Assembly (NCBI RefSeq): GCF_900114625.1
Contig: NZ_FOZL01000001.1
Location: 2,356,001 to 2,420,000 of the forward strand
DNA: 64,000 nt
Direction of reading: 5' to 3'
From: Granulicella pectinivorans
GTDB taxonomy: Bacteria; Acidobacteriota; Terriglobia; Terriglobales; Acidobacteriaceae
Of the stretch, positions 1 to 8,378 are shown piece after piece; position 1 is the first letter of the stretch; each line of letters begins with the position of its first letter. The notes under the pieces are model-generated. The model ran no database searches, had not been told where the DNA came from, and saw only the letters and a list, made by a program, of their open reading frames with translations. The translations under genes were made by a program, and so were the position numbers.

Positions 1-196
1 ACGAGTCGTTCGGATTGCCGTTCGGATAGACGCGTCCACCGCCGGACTGTGGATTGCCGCTCAAGGCGGGATCGTAAATCGTGGTCTTTGCCTGGATCAT
101 AAGCTCCTCAGTGGTACAAGACAGGCGCGCGCCAATGCCGGCGCATAGTGACAACAAAAAAACGTGGGAGAGCTTCCTCCAGAATAAACATCGCAT
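1..196 (-). CDS. Partial secreted protein, N-terminus only
   Basis: The minus-strand frame is open from an ATG at 196 to the window edge (65 codons). It begins with a short basic stretch (MRCLFWRK) followed by a hydrophobic segment (HVFLLSLCAGIGA), which looks like a signal peptide. The next part is polar and rich in Gly, Pro and Asn. An internal ATG at 100 has GAGGAG just before it and is an alternative start, but it would remove the signal-like segment. The gene follows the TonB-dependent receptor at 318-3185 on the same strand, separated by a hairpin. The visible part does not show a family, so the function is unknown. Confidence 0.4.
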   Translation of the reverse strand, partial: MRCLFWRKLSHVFLLSLCAGIGARLSCTTEELMIQAKTTIYDPALSGNPQSGGGRVYPNGNPNDS

Positions 197-269
197 CTGC
201 GGTGAATCTCAGCCATGGCCGCTCCCTATCTGCTCCATAGCCGGAGCGCTATCGCCCACACGCACCAGC

Positions 270-296
270 GGGCCGCATCCCATGAGGATGCGGCCC
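270..296 (-). terminator. Hairpin after the TonB-dependent receptor gene
   Basis: An 11-bp perfect inverted repeat (GGGCCGCATCC and its complement) with a 5-base loop lies 21 bases beyond the receptor stop codon. No clear T-tract follows on the minus strand, so it could be an imperfect terminator or an RNA-stabilising hairpin. Confidence 0.5.
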
Positions 297-317
297 ACGT
301 AGTGTGCTGCGTCGGCA

Positions 318-3185
318 CTAGAAGTTGAAGCTTGCCTGCAGGTCGACGCTGCGATTCGAAGCCGCCGATCCGAAGAAGCCTCCCGCGATGGATCGCGACT
401 GCCCGAACGACGGAGAACTCAGCACACCAACCGGAGCAGCCAGGCTGACATGGTTGAACACGTTCCGTCCCATCGCCGAAAACGTAAGCGAGTAGCGCCG
501 CGGTGCCAATTGGTCGAGCCGCGGTGGTCCACCGTTGCCGCTCAACCCACCCGGCCCAAGACCGCCGCCGCCCGGACCACCACCCCCGGGACCACCACCG
601 CCCGGGCCGCCGCCACCAGGACCTCCGCCACCAGGACCTCCGCCCTGCGATCCGCCGCCCGATCCGCCTTCCACGCGAGGCCCAATGCCGAACGTCTTGC
701 TCATACGCAGGTTCATACTGAACTGCGCGGGCCCTGTGCCAAGGTTGTACGGAATGCGCGTGGCCGTAGCGCTCGGGTTCAGATCGAAGTCTCCATACGC
801 CGTCTGCATGGTGCTCGTGCTCGATGCCGTCGCGTACGAGGGCCGGTCGTTATATTGGTTATCCCCGTTCAGATCCTGACCGATCGTCACGTTGAACGGG
901 CTGCCCGAATTCGCAACCAGGAACGGGCTCAGTGAGATCCCGAACGGCGCCTGGTAGTTGCCGCCCAGCACAAAGCGATTGCGCACATCGAACGTGGCGC
1001 GACCATAGTCCGCCTTGGGATTCGTCGGGTTCGACGAGAAGTACGTCGCACCGGAGGTATCGGACTTCGCAAAGCCCAGCATATAAAACCCGAACAGCGA
1101 GACCTTCTTTGCCTTCACCATATAGTTCAGCATCAACTGGTTCTGGCTATACTGTCCGGCCGACTGAAACTGGTAAATATTCTCATTGATCCCGTTCGGC
1201 CGAGTCCCCGTGCCGGTCGTCGCGTCATACCCGACATACGCGTTCACGTTGTCGCTCATGTACTGATGAACACCGCGCGAGTTGATATACGTAGCGGAAA
1301 GTGTTGCAATTCTCCCAAACGACCGATCGATCCCGAAAGCAGCCTGCTGGTTCACCGACGCCTTCAGGTTGGGCGACACAGAATACAGCGTAGGCGCAGC
1401 CGTGCTCAGCGCGCTCAACTGCGAGGCCGATGGAGCGTTCGTCGTGAACGTCGGATTCTTCACCACATAGTTCTGTTGGTTGATGCCGTTCTGATGGATT
1501 GCATCGAGCACATACGTCGAGCTGAAGCGATCGAAGAACCAGCCATAGCCCGCCCGCAACACGGTGCTGGCCTTCTTGCCGTTGCGAGCCCCCGGAGCCC
1601 ACGAGACCGCGAACCTCGGCGCGAAATCCGCGTGATCGCTGATGCGGTTCTGTCCCTCATACCGAACGCCGTAGCTCAACGTCAGGTTCGGCTTGATCGA
1701 CCAGTCGTCCTGAAAGAAGAACGCAGCGTCGAACAGGTTCACCTTCGCTGTGGGAGTGCCGGCAGTCACGTCATACTCCGATGGTGTGCCCGCCGCATAC
1801 GCGCTCAGCGACTGGTAGATGTAGTTCCCATTGAAGCCCGAAGTGGAGGAGTCCACCTCGTGCGTCAAACGCAGACGCGTGCCGAAGTTCAGCGCATGCA
1901 GCCCTTCAGCCGCCGTGATGTAGTCCTGGAACTCGTAGCGATCCTGGTTGTCTTTCACCGTGCCCGCATTGCTGCCGCCGCCCGTAAACGCACCCTGCAC
2001 TGTCACGGTGGGTGTCGTCGTGGAGGCCGCCTGGCTGTTGCGTGCCGCCGTATATTGAAAGCGCGAATCGTTCACGACTTTCTGGCTCAACACCTGCGTG
2101 TCGCTGATCTGGATGGTGTTTTCATGGTTCAGCACATCGTAGGCCTGGCTCTGCAGGGCAAACCCCGAGACACCGCTGTTGGTCTGCTTCTGCCGGTCGT
2201 ACATATACCGCACGCTCAGCGTATTGTTCGCGCCAAGCTGAAAATCGAACCGCGGGCTGATATCGAGACGCGACTGGGGATTCGACACCGCCAGCGAATA
2301 GCTCTGCCCAGCCGAGGTCGTGCCCGGAATCTGCGCGGTGATAATCGAGTTCGACTGGTTGTCCCGGCGGAACACACTGGTGAACCACGACGCACTCTTG
2401 CTCAACGCGCCGCTTGCATTGCCCGTGAAGAACGTCGAGTAGTACGAAGGCTCATTCGTCACAAACGGATTCAGCGAGTTGAACGCCTTCTCATTGCCGT
2501 TCATCATCAGCGACCCATGAAACTTGTCCGTGCCTGGCTTGGTCAGAATCTCGATCCGCCCATATCCAAGCTTGTCGTACTGCGCCGAGAACGGATTCCG
2601 ATTGATCCGGATCTCGCGGATCGAGCTCTTCGGCGGCAACTGTCCACCGGTAAAGCCATCGATATAAATCTGTGCACCGCTCGGCCCCGCCGCCGGTCCT
2701 GCCAAGGCGGTCAACTCGTTCTGCAGATCGTCCGGATCGTCCGAGAGCGCATCGAGCGTCTTCCCCTTGATCACCAGCGCGCTCGCATTGTCGTCGGGGC
2801 TTGTGCTCACCTGGACGCTTTCGGCGGTCACCTGCACCTCCGACTCCACCGTAATCTCCAGCTTCACATTCTCCGTCGTCGTCTTGTCCCCGAAGACCTC
2901 GACATCGTCCACCTGCGACGACGAGAATCCCTTCGCCGCAACGCTCATCGTGTACCGGCCCGGCACCATGCGCGGCATCTCGAAGCTGCCCGTGCCATTG
3001 CTCTTCACCGTGCGCGATAACCCGCTGGCGTTGCGCACCGTGATCTCCGCCTGCGGCACCAGTGCTCCCGAGGGGTCGGTCACAACGCCCCTCACCACTC
3101 CGGTTGCCGCCTGCCCAAAGGCCGCGCCCGTCATCGAAAGCATCACTCCAAGAAACAACCGGACCAGCGTCTTTTTCCCCATCAT
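318..3185 (-). CDS. TonB-dependent receptor, Oar-like, with carboxypeptidase-regulatory domain
   Basis: Outer-membrane beta-barrel transporter of 955 residues. Residues 1-25 are a signal peptide ending near AAFGQA. Residues about 30-110 form a carboxypeptidase-regulatory-like domain (GVVRGVVTDPSGALVPQAEI). A plug-like region follows (IYIDGFTGGQLPPKSSIREI), then a long barrel that ends in a terminal Phe (SVDLQASFNF). Residues about 842-885 are a Gly/Pro-rich insert of repeated GGGPG units, encoded by tandem DNA repeats at roughly 535-665. Acidobacteriota carry many such receptors, and the substrate cannot be read from sequence. The gene is divergent from the two-component pair at 3347 and shares its upstream 10-bp repeats, so control by that regulator is plausible. 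Confidence 0.9.
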   Translation of the reverse strand: MMGKKTLVRLFLGVMLSMTGAAFGQAATGVVRGVVTDPSGALVPQAEITVRNASGLSRTVKSNGTGSFEMPRMVPGRYTMSVAAKGFSSSQVDDVEVFGDKTTTENVKLEITVESEVQVTAESVQVSTSPDDNASALVIKGKTLDALSDDPDDLQNELTALAGPAAGPSGAQIYIDGFTGGQLPPKSSIREIRINRNPFSAQYDKLGYGRIEILTKPGTDKFHGSLMMNGNEKAFNSLNPFVTNEPSYYSTFFTGNASGALSKSASWFTSVFRRDNQSNSIITAQIPGTTSAGQSYSLAVSNPQSRLDISPRFDFQLGANNTLSVRYMYDRQKQTNSGVSGFALQSQAYDVLNHENTIQISDTQVLSQKVVNDSRFQYTAARNSQAASTTTPTVTVQGAFTGGGSNAGTVKDNQDRYEFQDYITAAEGLHALNFGTRLRLTHEVDSSTSGFNGNYIYQSLSAYAAGTPSEYDVTAGTPTAKVNLFDAAFFFQDDWSIKPNLTLSYGVRYEGQNRISDHADFAPRFAVSWAPGARNGKKASTVLRAGYGWFFDRFSSTYVLDAIHQNGINQQNYVVKNPTFTTNAPSASQLSALSTAAPTLYSVSPNLKASVNQQAAFGIDRSFGRIATLSATYINSRGVHQYMSDNVNAYVGYDATTGTGTRPNGINENIYQFQSAGQYSQNQLMLNYMVKAKKVSLFGFYMLGFAKSDTSGATYFSSNPTNPKADYGRATFDVRNRFVLGGNYQAPFGISLSPFLVANSGSPFNVTIGQDLNGDNQYNDRPSYATASSTSTMQTAYGDFDLNPSATATRIPYNLGTGPAQFSMNLRMSKTFGIGPRVEGGSGGGSQGGGPGGGGPGGGGPGGGGPGGGGPGGGGLGPGGLSGNGGPPRLDQLAPRRYSLTFSAMGRNVFNHVSLAAPVGVLSSPSFGQSRSIAGGFFGSAASNRSVDLQASFNF

Positions 3186-3250
3186 CGTATGCGCCTTTCT
3201 GTACCTTCTCTAGAAAAACGCACTTCGCAACCCCACGCGGATACATTGCG

Positions 3251-3290
3251 TAACGCTCTGTAACGAAGCGCAACGGAGCGTGTGACGATT
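3251..3290. promoter_or_regulatory. Phased 10-bp repeats, candidate response-regulator operator
   Basis: Three consecutive 10-base blocks begin TAACG, TAACG and CAACG (3251, 3261, 3271), and a fourth block holds TGACG. The first pair can be read as GTAAC-N5-GTAAC, close to the CpxR box GTAAA-N5-GTAAA known from E. coli. The site lies about 65 bp upstream of the receptor start and 57-96 bp upstream of the regulator start. It is a good candidate for autoregulation and for control of the receptor. The binding itself is inference. Confidence 0.5.
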
Positions 3291-3346
3291 CATGACAGGG
3301 AGCAGCCCGTCCGCGGCGTTACCATAGCTCCAGAAGGCGAGCGCAG

Positions 3347-4057
3347 ATGGAAGACATACTCCTGATCGACGATGACGAAGAGCTGTGTGAGATGCTGACC
3401 GACTACCTCGGGCGATACGAGCTTCGCGTCCATGCCGTCCACCGTGGCGATACCGGCCTCGAGGCCGTGCGCAGCCGTAGCTGGCCCATCATCCTCCTCG
3501 ACGTCATGCTCCCCGGCATCGATGGCTTCGAAGTCCTCAAGCAGATCCGCACCTTCTCCTCTGACAGTGTGCTCCTCCTCACCGCTCGCGGTGAAGACAT
3601 CGACCGCATCGTCGGCCTCGAAATGGGCGCAGACGATTACATGCCCAAGCCCTTCAACGCCCGCGAACTCCTCGCCCGCATCCGAGCCATACGCCGCCGC
3701 AGCGCTGCCCCGGCAGCGACCAGCCGTCCATCCGCGCTCGTCGTGGAAGACCTCGTGCTCGACCCCGCCGCCCGCACCGTCACGCTCGACCACCTCCGTC
3801 TCGACCTCACCGACGTAGAGTTCACCCTTCTAGAAGTCCTCATGCGCTCGCCCGGCAAGGTCGTCGAGCGCGAGAGTCTCGCCGAAGCCGTCCTCGGCCG
3901 CAAGTTCAGCCCCTTCGACCGAAGCCTCGACATGCACGTCAGCCGCCTCCGCAAGAAGCTCGCCGGTGAAGGCAACGGCGACGACCGCGTGAAAACCGTG
4001 CGTGGCACAGGCTACCAACTGGCCCTCCTCCGCACCCCCTCCAGCGGGAGAAACTAA
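3347..4057 (+). CDS. OmpR-family response regulator, CpxR-like
   Basis: DNA-binding response regulator of 236 residues. The receiver domain (1-115) has the acidic pocket D8-D9-D10, the phospho-acceptor D52 in LLDVMLPG, T79 and K101 (MPKPF). The C-terminal winged helix (about 130-230) includes the typical DLTDVEFTLLEVLMRSPGKVV and VSRLRKKL segments and ends in KTVRGTGYQL. The stop is 3 bases from the start of the sensor kinase at 4061, so the two are co-transcribed. By architecture and partner it resembles CpxR, which responds to envelope stress, but the signal here is unknown. The repeats at 3251-3290 may be its own operator. Confidence 0.93.
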   Translation: MEDILLIDDDEELCEMLTDYLGRYELRVHAVHRGDTGLEAVRSRSWPIILLDVMLPGIDGFEVLKQIRTFSSDSVLLLTARGEDIDRIVGLEMGADDYMPKPFNARELLARIRAIRRRSAAPAATSRPSALVVEDLVLDPAARTVTLDHLRLDLTDVEFTLLEVLMRSPGKVVERESLAEAVLGRKFSPFDRSLDMHVSRLRKKLAGEGNGDDRVKTVRGTGYQLALLRTPSSGRN

Positions 4058-4060
4058 CCC

Positions 4061-5440
4061 ATGCGCGGCCTCTTCTTCAAGATCTTCGCCATCTTCTGGC
4101 TCGCCCAGAGCCTCATCTTCATCATCTCCACGGCGCTCATCGTGGGGCAGCACTTTCCCACGCGCAACATCGTCAATGATGCACTCGACAGCAGTCTGCA
4201 TCATGACGCCGTCGTGGCCTTCGAGACCTATGAAGCAGCAGGCTGCGCGGGGTTCAGCGCCAACGCGAACCGTCATGAGCCCTCGGGTGCCGCTCTGCTC
4301 GACCAGCAGGGACAGGAAGTCTGCAGCACCAAGGACGCACCCTCCATCCCTTCGCTCACCCCGCATTTTCCCGGACGGATCGACGGCCGCTTCGTGGATG
4401 GCGGATACGTATGGCTTGTGCCGTTGACCTCGACCAAAGGGGAACACTATGAGTACGTATGGTTCCAGCCTCCGTCGATCTCCAAGCCGCCTCCGCGTTG
4501 GCGCGACATGCTTCATTTCGCCTTCCCGCAGATGTGGGTCGCCATCGGCGTAGGCGGCCTCACCACCTTCGTTCTCGTCCTCCTCTTCACCCGCCCTCTC
4601 GTTCGCCTCCGCAAAGCCGCGCGACAGCTCGCCGAAGGTGACCTCACCGCGCGCGTCCCCGAGCCATCCAAACGCGCCCTTCGTCAGCACTCCGACGAGT
4701 TCGAAGGCCTCGTCCACGACTTCAACCACATGGCCGAGCGCCTGGAATCCCAGGTAGCCGCGCAGCGCCTCCTCCTCCGCGACGTCTCCCACGAACTCCG
4801 CTCGCCTCTCTCGCGCCTCAGCGTAGCCCTCGAGCTCGCCCGCGAGGACGCTCCGCAGGATCGCGGCGGCCACCTCGCCCGCATCGACCGCGAGGCCGGT
4901 CGCCTCAATCAGCTCATCGGTCAGCTCCTCACCCTGTCCTCCATGGAGGCGCGTGAAGGAACCTTCAGCTTCCAGCAACTCTCCCTCAACGCCCTCTGCG
5001 AACAGATCCTTCCCGACGCAGAGTACGAAGCGCAGCGCCGTCCCTGCTCCGTCATCCTCGAAGAGGTCTCCACCGCATCCATCCGCGGCAACTGGGAACT
5101 CCTGCACCGCGCCATCGAGAACGTAGTCCGAAACGCCATCCGCTACACCAAGCCCAACTCCCAGGTCACCATCCGCGTCACCGAAACCCAGCAGAACGCC
5201 CTGCCCTTCGTCATGGTCGAGGTCGACGACGCCGGCCCCGGCATCCCCGAAGATCAGCTCGTCCACATCTTCCGCCCCTTCTATCGCCTCGACCACGCCC
5301 GCAGCTCCTCCACGGGCGGCTTCGGCGTAGGTCTGGCCATCACGGAGCGTGCCGTTCGCCTCCACGGCGGCATCGTCCGCGCCATCAACCGCCCCACCGG
5401 CGGCACCACCATCCAGCTCCTCTTCCCGGCAGAATCGTAG
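4061..5440 (+). CDS. Sensor histidine kinase, CpxA-like
   Basis: Membrane histidine kinase of 459 residues, partner of the preceding regulator. A first membrane helix spans about 6-29 and a second about 158-177, enclosing a periplasmic sensor of about 125 residues. HAMP follows (about 178-235). The DHp domain has the phospho-acceptor H244 in RDVSHELRSPLSRL. The ATPase domain has the N-box near N354/N358, the G1 box DDAGPGIPE (389-397) and the G2 box GGFGVGLAI (419-427). The single periplasmic loop between two helices matches EnvZ/CpxA-type kinases. The 74-base gap to the next gene leaves open whether the peptidase is in the same operon. Confidence 0.93.
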   Translation: MRGLFFKIFAIFWLAQSLIFIISTALIVGQHFPTRNIVNDALDSSLHHDAVVAFETYEAAGCAGFSANANRHEPSGAALLDQQGQEVCSTKDAPSIPSLTPHFPGRIDGRFVDGGYVWLVPLTSTKGEHYEYVWFQPPSISKPPPRWRDMLHFAFPQMWVAIGVGGLTTFVLVLLFTRPLVRLRKAARQLAEGDLTARVPEPSKRALRQHSDEFEGLVHDFNHMAERLESQVAAQRLLLRDVSHELRSPLSRLSVALELAREDAPQDRGGHLARIDREAGRLNQLIGQLLTLSSMEAREGTFSFQQLSLNALCEQILPDAEYEAQRRPCSVILEEVSTASIRGNWELLHRAIENVVRNAIRYTKPNSQVTIRVTETQQNALPFVMVEVDDAGPGIPEDQLVHIFRPFYRLDHARSSSTGGFGVGLAITERAVRLHGGIVRAINRPTGGTTIQLLFPAES

Positions 5441-5514
5441 AAGTCCTATACCTCGCATAGCCTCGCAAAAAGAGTGCCAAGAAACCTCCGCCTCCTCGGA
5501 TACATTGGAGGTCT

Positions 5515-8307
5515 ATGCGCCTCCCAAAAAGCCTTCTGGCCTTCGCCCTCCTCACGGCCCATCTCCCCATCGCCGCCGCGCAGACCATCACCACCCCGAA
5601 GCAGGCCCTGGGATTCAACATCGGCGACGACTACCACGTCGCCAACTACACCCAGCTCGAGGCCTACTGGAAGAAGCTCGCCACCGAGTCCGACCGCATG
5701 AAGCTGGTCTCCATCGGCACCACCTCCGAAGGCCGCCCGCAGTACATGGCCATCTTCTCCTCGCCCGAGAACCTCAAGAACCTCGACCACTACCGCGACA
5801 TCTCCCGTCGCCTCTCCCTCGCCAAAGACCTCACCGACGCCCAGGCTCACGCCCTCGCGAAAGAAGGCAAGTCCGTCGTCTGGATCGACGGTGGCCTCCA
5901 CGCCTCAGAGACCGTCGGCTCCCAGCAGATCATCGAGTGGGTCTATCAACTCGCCAGCCGCAACGACGAAGAGACCCTCCGCTTCCTCCACGACTCCATC
6001 ATCCTCTGCGTCGCCGCCAACCCCGACGGACAGGAGCTCGTCGCCAACTGGTATATGCGCGAGCCCGTCCCCGAGAAGCGGAAGGCCGAAGGCCCCGGCA
6101 CCAGCCCCCCGCGCCTCTGGAACAAGTACGCCGGCCACGACAACAACCGCGACTTCTTCATGGCCAATCTCGCCGAGACCACCAACATCGACAGCCAGCT
6201 CTTCCGCACCTGGTACCCCCAGATCATGTATAACCACCACCAGACCGGCCCCGCCGGAACGGTCATCTTCGTCCCCCCCTTCCGCGACCCCTTCAACTAC
6301 CACTTCGACCCCCTCATCCCCATGGGCATCCAGTCCGTCGGCACCGCCATCCACATGCGCTTCATCGAGGAAGACAAGCCCGGCTCCACCATGCGCAGCG
6401 GAGCTACCTACTCCACCTGGTACAACGGCGGCCTTCGCACCGTCACCTACTTCCATAACCAGATCGGCATCCTCACCGAGATCATCGGCAGCCCCACCCC
6501 CTGGCAGCTCCCGCTCCTCCCCTCCAAGCAGCTCCCCACCAGCGACCTCCCCTACCCGGTAAAGCCGCAGCTCTGGCACTACCGCCAGTCCATCGACTAC
6601 GAGATGACCGCCAACCGTGCCATCCTCGACTACGCCTCGCGCAACCGCGAGCAACTCCTCTACGACATCTACCGCATGGGCAAGAACTCCATTGAGCGCG
6701 GCCAGCGCGATAGCTGGACCGTCTCCCCCAAGCGCATCGCCGCCGTCGAAGCCGCGGCAGTAGACCCCGAGCGCGCAGCCCGGCCCGGCAGAGCAGGCGC
6801 CCCCGCTGAAGGCGGACGCGAGACCTCAGCCCCCGCCAAACTCTACGACTCCGTCCTCCACGACCCCGCCAAGCGCGACCCCCGCGTCTACATCCTTCCG
6901 GCCACCCAGCCCGACTTCCCCACCGCCACCAAGTTCATCAACACCCTCCTCAAAAACGGTGTCACGGTCCTGCAAGCCTCCTCCGACTTCACCGTCGAAG
7001 GCAAGCCCTACCCGAAGAACTCCTACATCGTCAAAGCCGACCAGGCCTACCGCCCCCACATCCTCGACATGTTCGAGCCCCAGGACCACCCCAACGACTT
7101 CCGCTACCCCGGCGGGCCGCCCATCCCGCCCTATGACGTCACCGGCTACACCCTCGCCATGCAGATGGGCGTCCACTACGACCGCTTCTACGCAGCAGTA
7201 GAAGGCCCCTTCAAAGAAATCACCGAAAACCTCGCCTCACCCCCAACCGGCGACATCACCGGCGAAACCGCCAAAACCCGCGGCTTCCTCATCAGCCACG
7301 AATACAACGACGCCGTCATCCTCACCAACCGCCTCTTGAAAGCCGGCTGCGATGTCCAGTGGCTCCAGCAGCCCACCGAGGGCCTCGCAGCCGGAGCCAT
7401 CTGGATCCCCGCCACCCCCAAGTCCCGCGAGATCGTAACCAATAGCGTTACAAAACTAGGCCTCCACGCCACCGCCCTGGCCACCACGCCCACCGGTCCC
7501 ACCATCAAGCTCAAACCCATCCGCATCGGCCTCGCCGACCAGTACGGCGGCAGCATGCCTTCCGGCTGGACCCGCTTCCTCCTCGAGCAGTTCGAGTTCC
7601 CCTTCGAGGTGGTCTATCCCCAGACCCTCGACGCCGGCCACCTCCACGACCATTACGACGTCCTCATCCTCGCCGACGGAGCCATCCAGAGGCGAGCCGG
7701 CAGCGGCGACGCCTCCGAGCGTCCCAACGGCCAGCCCAAACCCGAAGACATCCCCGCCGAGTTCCGCCCCTGGCTCGGCCGCATCACGCCGAAAACCACC
7801 ATCCCCCAGCTCCAGCAGTTCGCCCAGGACGGAGGAACCATCCTCACCATCGGCTCCTCCACCGCCCTCGCCGACCTCCTCCACCTCCCCGTCCGCGACG
7901 GACTCACCGAACTCCGCCAGGAGAAGGAAGAACCCCTCCCCCGCGAGAAGTTCTACATCCCTGGCTCGCTCCTCCGCGCCCAGATCGACAACACCGTCCC
8001 GCTCGCCTACGGCCTGCCCACCAGCCTGGATGTCTTCTTCGACAACAGCCCATCCTTCCGCCTCGCCCCCGACGCCGAGCTCAACCACGTTCACGCCGTC
8101 TCCTGGTACAAAGGCCCCTCCGTCCTCGATTCAGGCTGGGCCTGGGGTCAGCAATACCTCGACGGCACCGCGGCCGTAGTGGACATCGCCGTCGGAAAGG
8201 GAAGGGTAGTCCTCTTCGGCCCCGAAATAGCCTTCCGCGGCCAGCCCCACGGAACCTTCAAACTCCTCTTCAACGGCATCCTCACCAGCGCCTCCAATCC
8301 GCGATAA
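5515..8307 (+). CDS. Secreted M14-family zinc metallopeptidase
   Basis: Predicted zinc carboxypeptidase-type enzyme of 930 residues, exported by a signal peptide (residues 1-22, ending in AAA-Q). The M14 zinc motif HxxE is visible as H129-A-S-E132 in GGLHASETVGSQ. It is followed by CVAANPDGQE, GHDNNRDFFM and YNHHQT, where the third zinc ligand of the family is expected. The catalytic domain covers about residues 35-380. The remaining 550 residues are typical of large Acidobacteriota/Bacteroidota M14 proteins and may help bind substrate. The start is supported by GGAGG six bases upstream. A role in peptide scavenging is inferred from the family. Confidence 0.88.
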   Translation: MRLPKSLLAFALLTAHLPIAAAQTITTPKQALGFNIGDDYHVANYTQLEAYWKKLATESDRMKLVSIGTTSEGRPQYMAIFSSPENLKNLDHYRDISRRLSLAKDLTDAQAHALAKEGKSVVWIDGGLHASETVGSQQIIEWVYQLASRNDEETLRFLHDSIILCVAANPDGQELVANWYMREPVPEKRKAEGPGTSPPRLWNKYAGHDNNRDFFMANLAETTNIDSQLFRTWYPQIMYNHHQTGPAGTVIFVPPFRDPFNYHFDPLIPMGIQSVGTAIHMRFIEEDKPGSTMRSGATYSTWYNGGLRTVTYFHNQIGILTEIIGSPTPWQLPLLPSKQLPTSDLPYPVKPQLWHYRQSIDYEMTANRAILDYASRNREQLLYDIYRMGKNSIERGQRDSWTVSPKRIAAVEAAAVDPERAARPGRAGAPAEGGRETSAPAKLYDSVLHDPAKRDPRVYILPATQPDFPTATKFINTLLKNGVTVLQASSDFTVEGKPYPKNSYIVKADQAYRPHILDMFEPQDHPNDFRYPGGPPIPPYDVTGYTLAMQMGVHYDRFYAAVEGPFKEITENLASPPTGDITGETAKTRGFLISHEYNDAVILTNRLLKAGCDVQWLQQPTEGLAAGAIWIPATPKSREIVTNSVTKLGLHATALATTPTGPTIKLKPIRIGLADQYGGSMPSGWTRFLLEQFEFPFEVVYPQTLDAGHLHDHYDVLILADGAIQRRAGSGDASERPNGQPKPEDIPAEFRPWLGRITPKTTIPQLQQFAQDGGTILTIGSSTALADLLHLPVRDGLTELRQEKEEPLPREKFYIPGSLLRAQIDNTVPLAYGLPTSLDVFFDNSPSFRLAPDAELNHVHAVSWYKGPSVLDSGWAWGQQYLDGTAAVVDIAVGKGRVVLFGPEIAFRGQPHGTFKLLFNGILTSASNPR

Positions 8308-8317
8308 CGCCGGGTGC

Positions 8318-8343
8318 CCCACATCTCGCTTCTGAGATGTGGG
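8318..8343. terminator. Hairpin repeat (family A) between convergent genes
   Basis: A perfect 10-bp stem (CCCACATCTC/GAGATGTGGG) with a 6-base loop lies between the convergent peptidase and sulfatase genes, so it can terminate both. The stem with its flank GGGTGCCC recurs at 42203-42228 and, inverted and diverged, at 48338-48372. Confidence 0.6.
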
Positions 8344-8378
8344 TTCCACCGGGGCCGATAAGCCTCACACGCTCATCC

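Noticed and set aside
1266..3020. 584-codon plus-strand ORF
   Set aside because: Antisense to the TonB receptor; Arg/His-rich composition typical of a shadow frame in GC-rich DNA.
3830..5458. 542-codon minus-strand acidic ORF
   Set aside because: Antisense to the CpxR/CpxA-like pair; composition reflects codon-position mirror, no motif.
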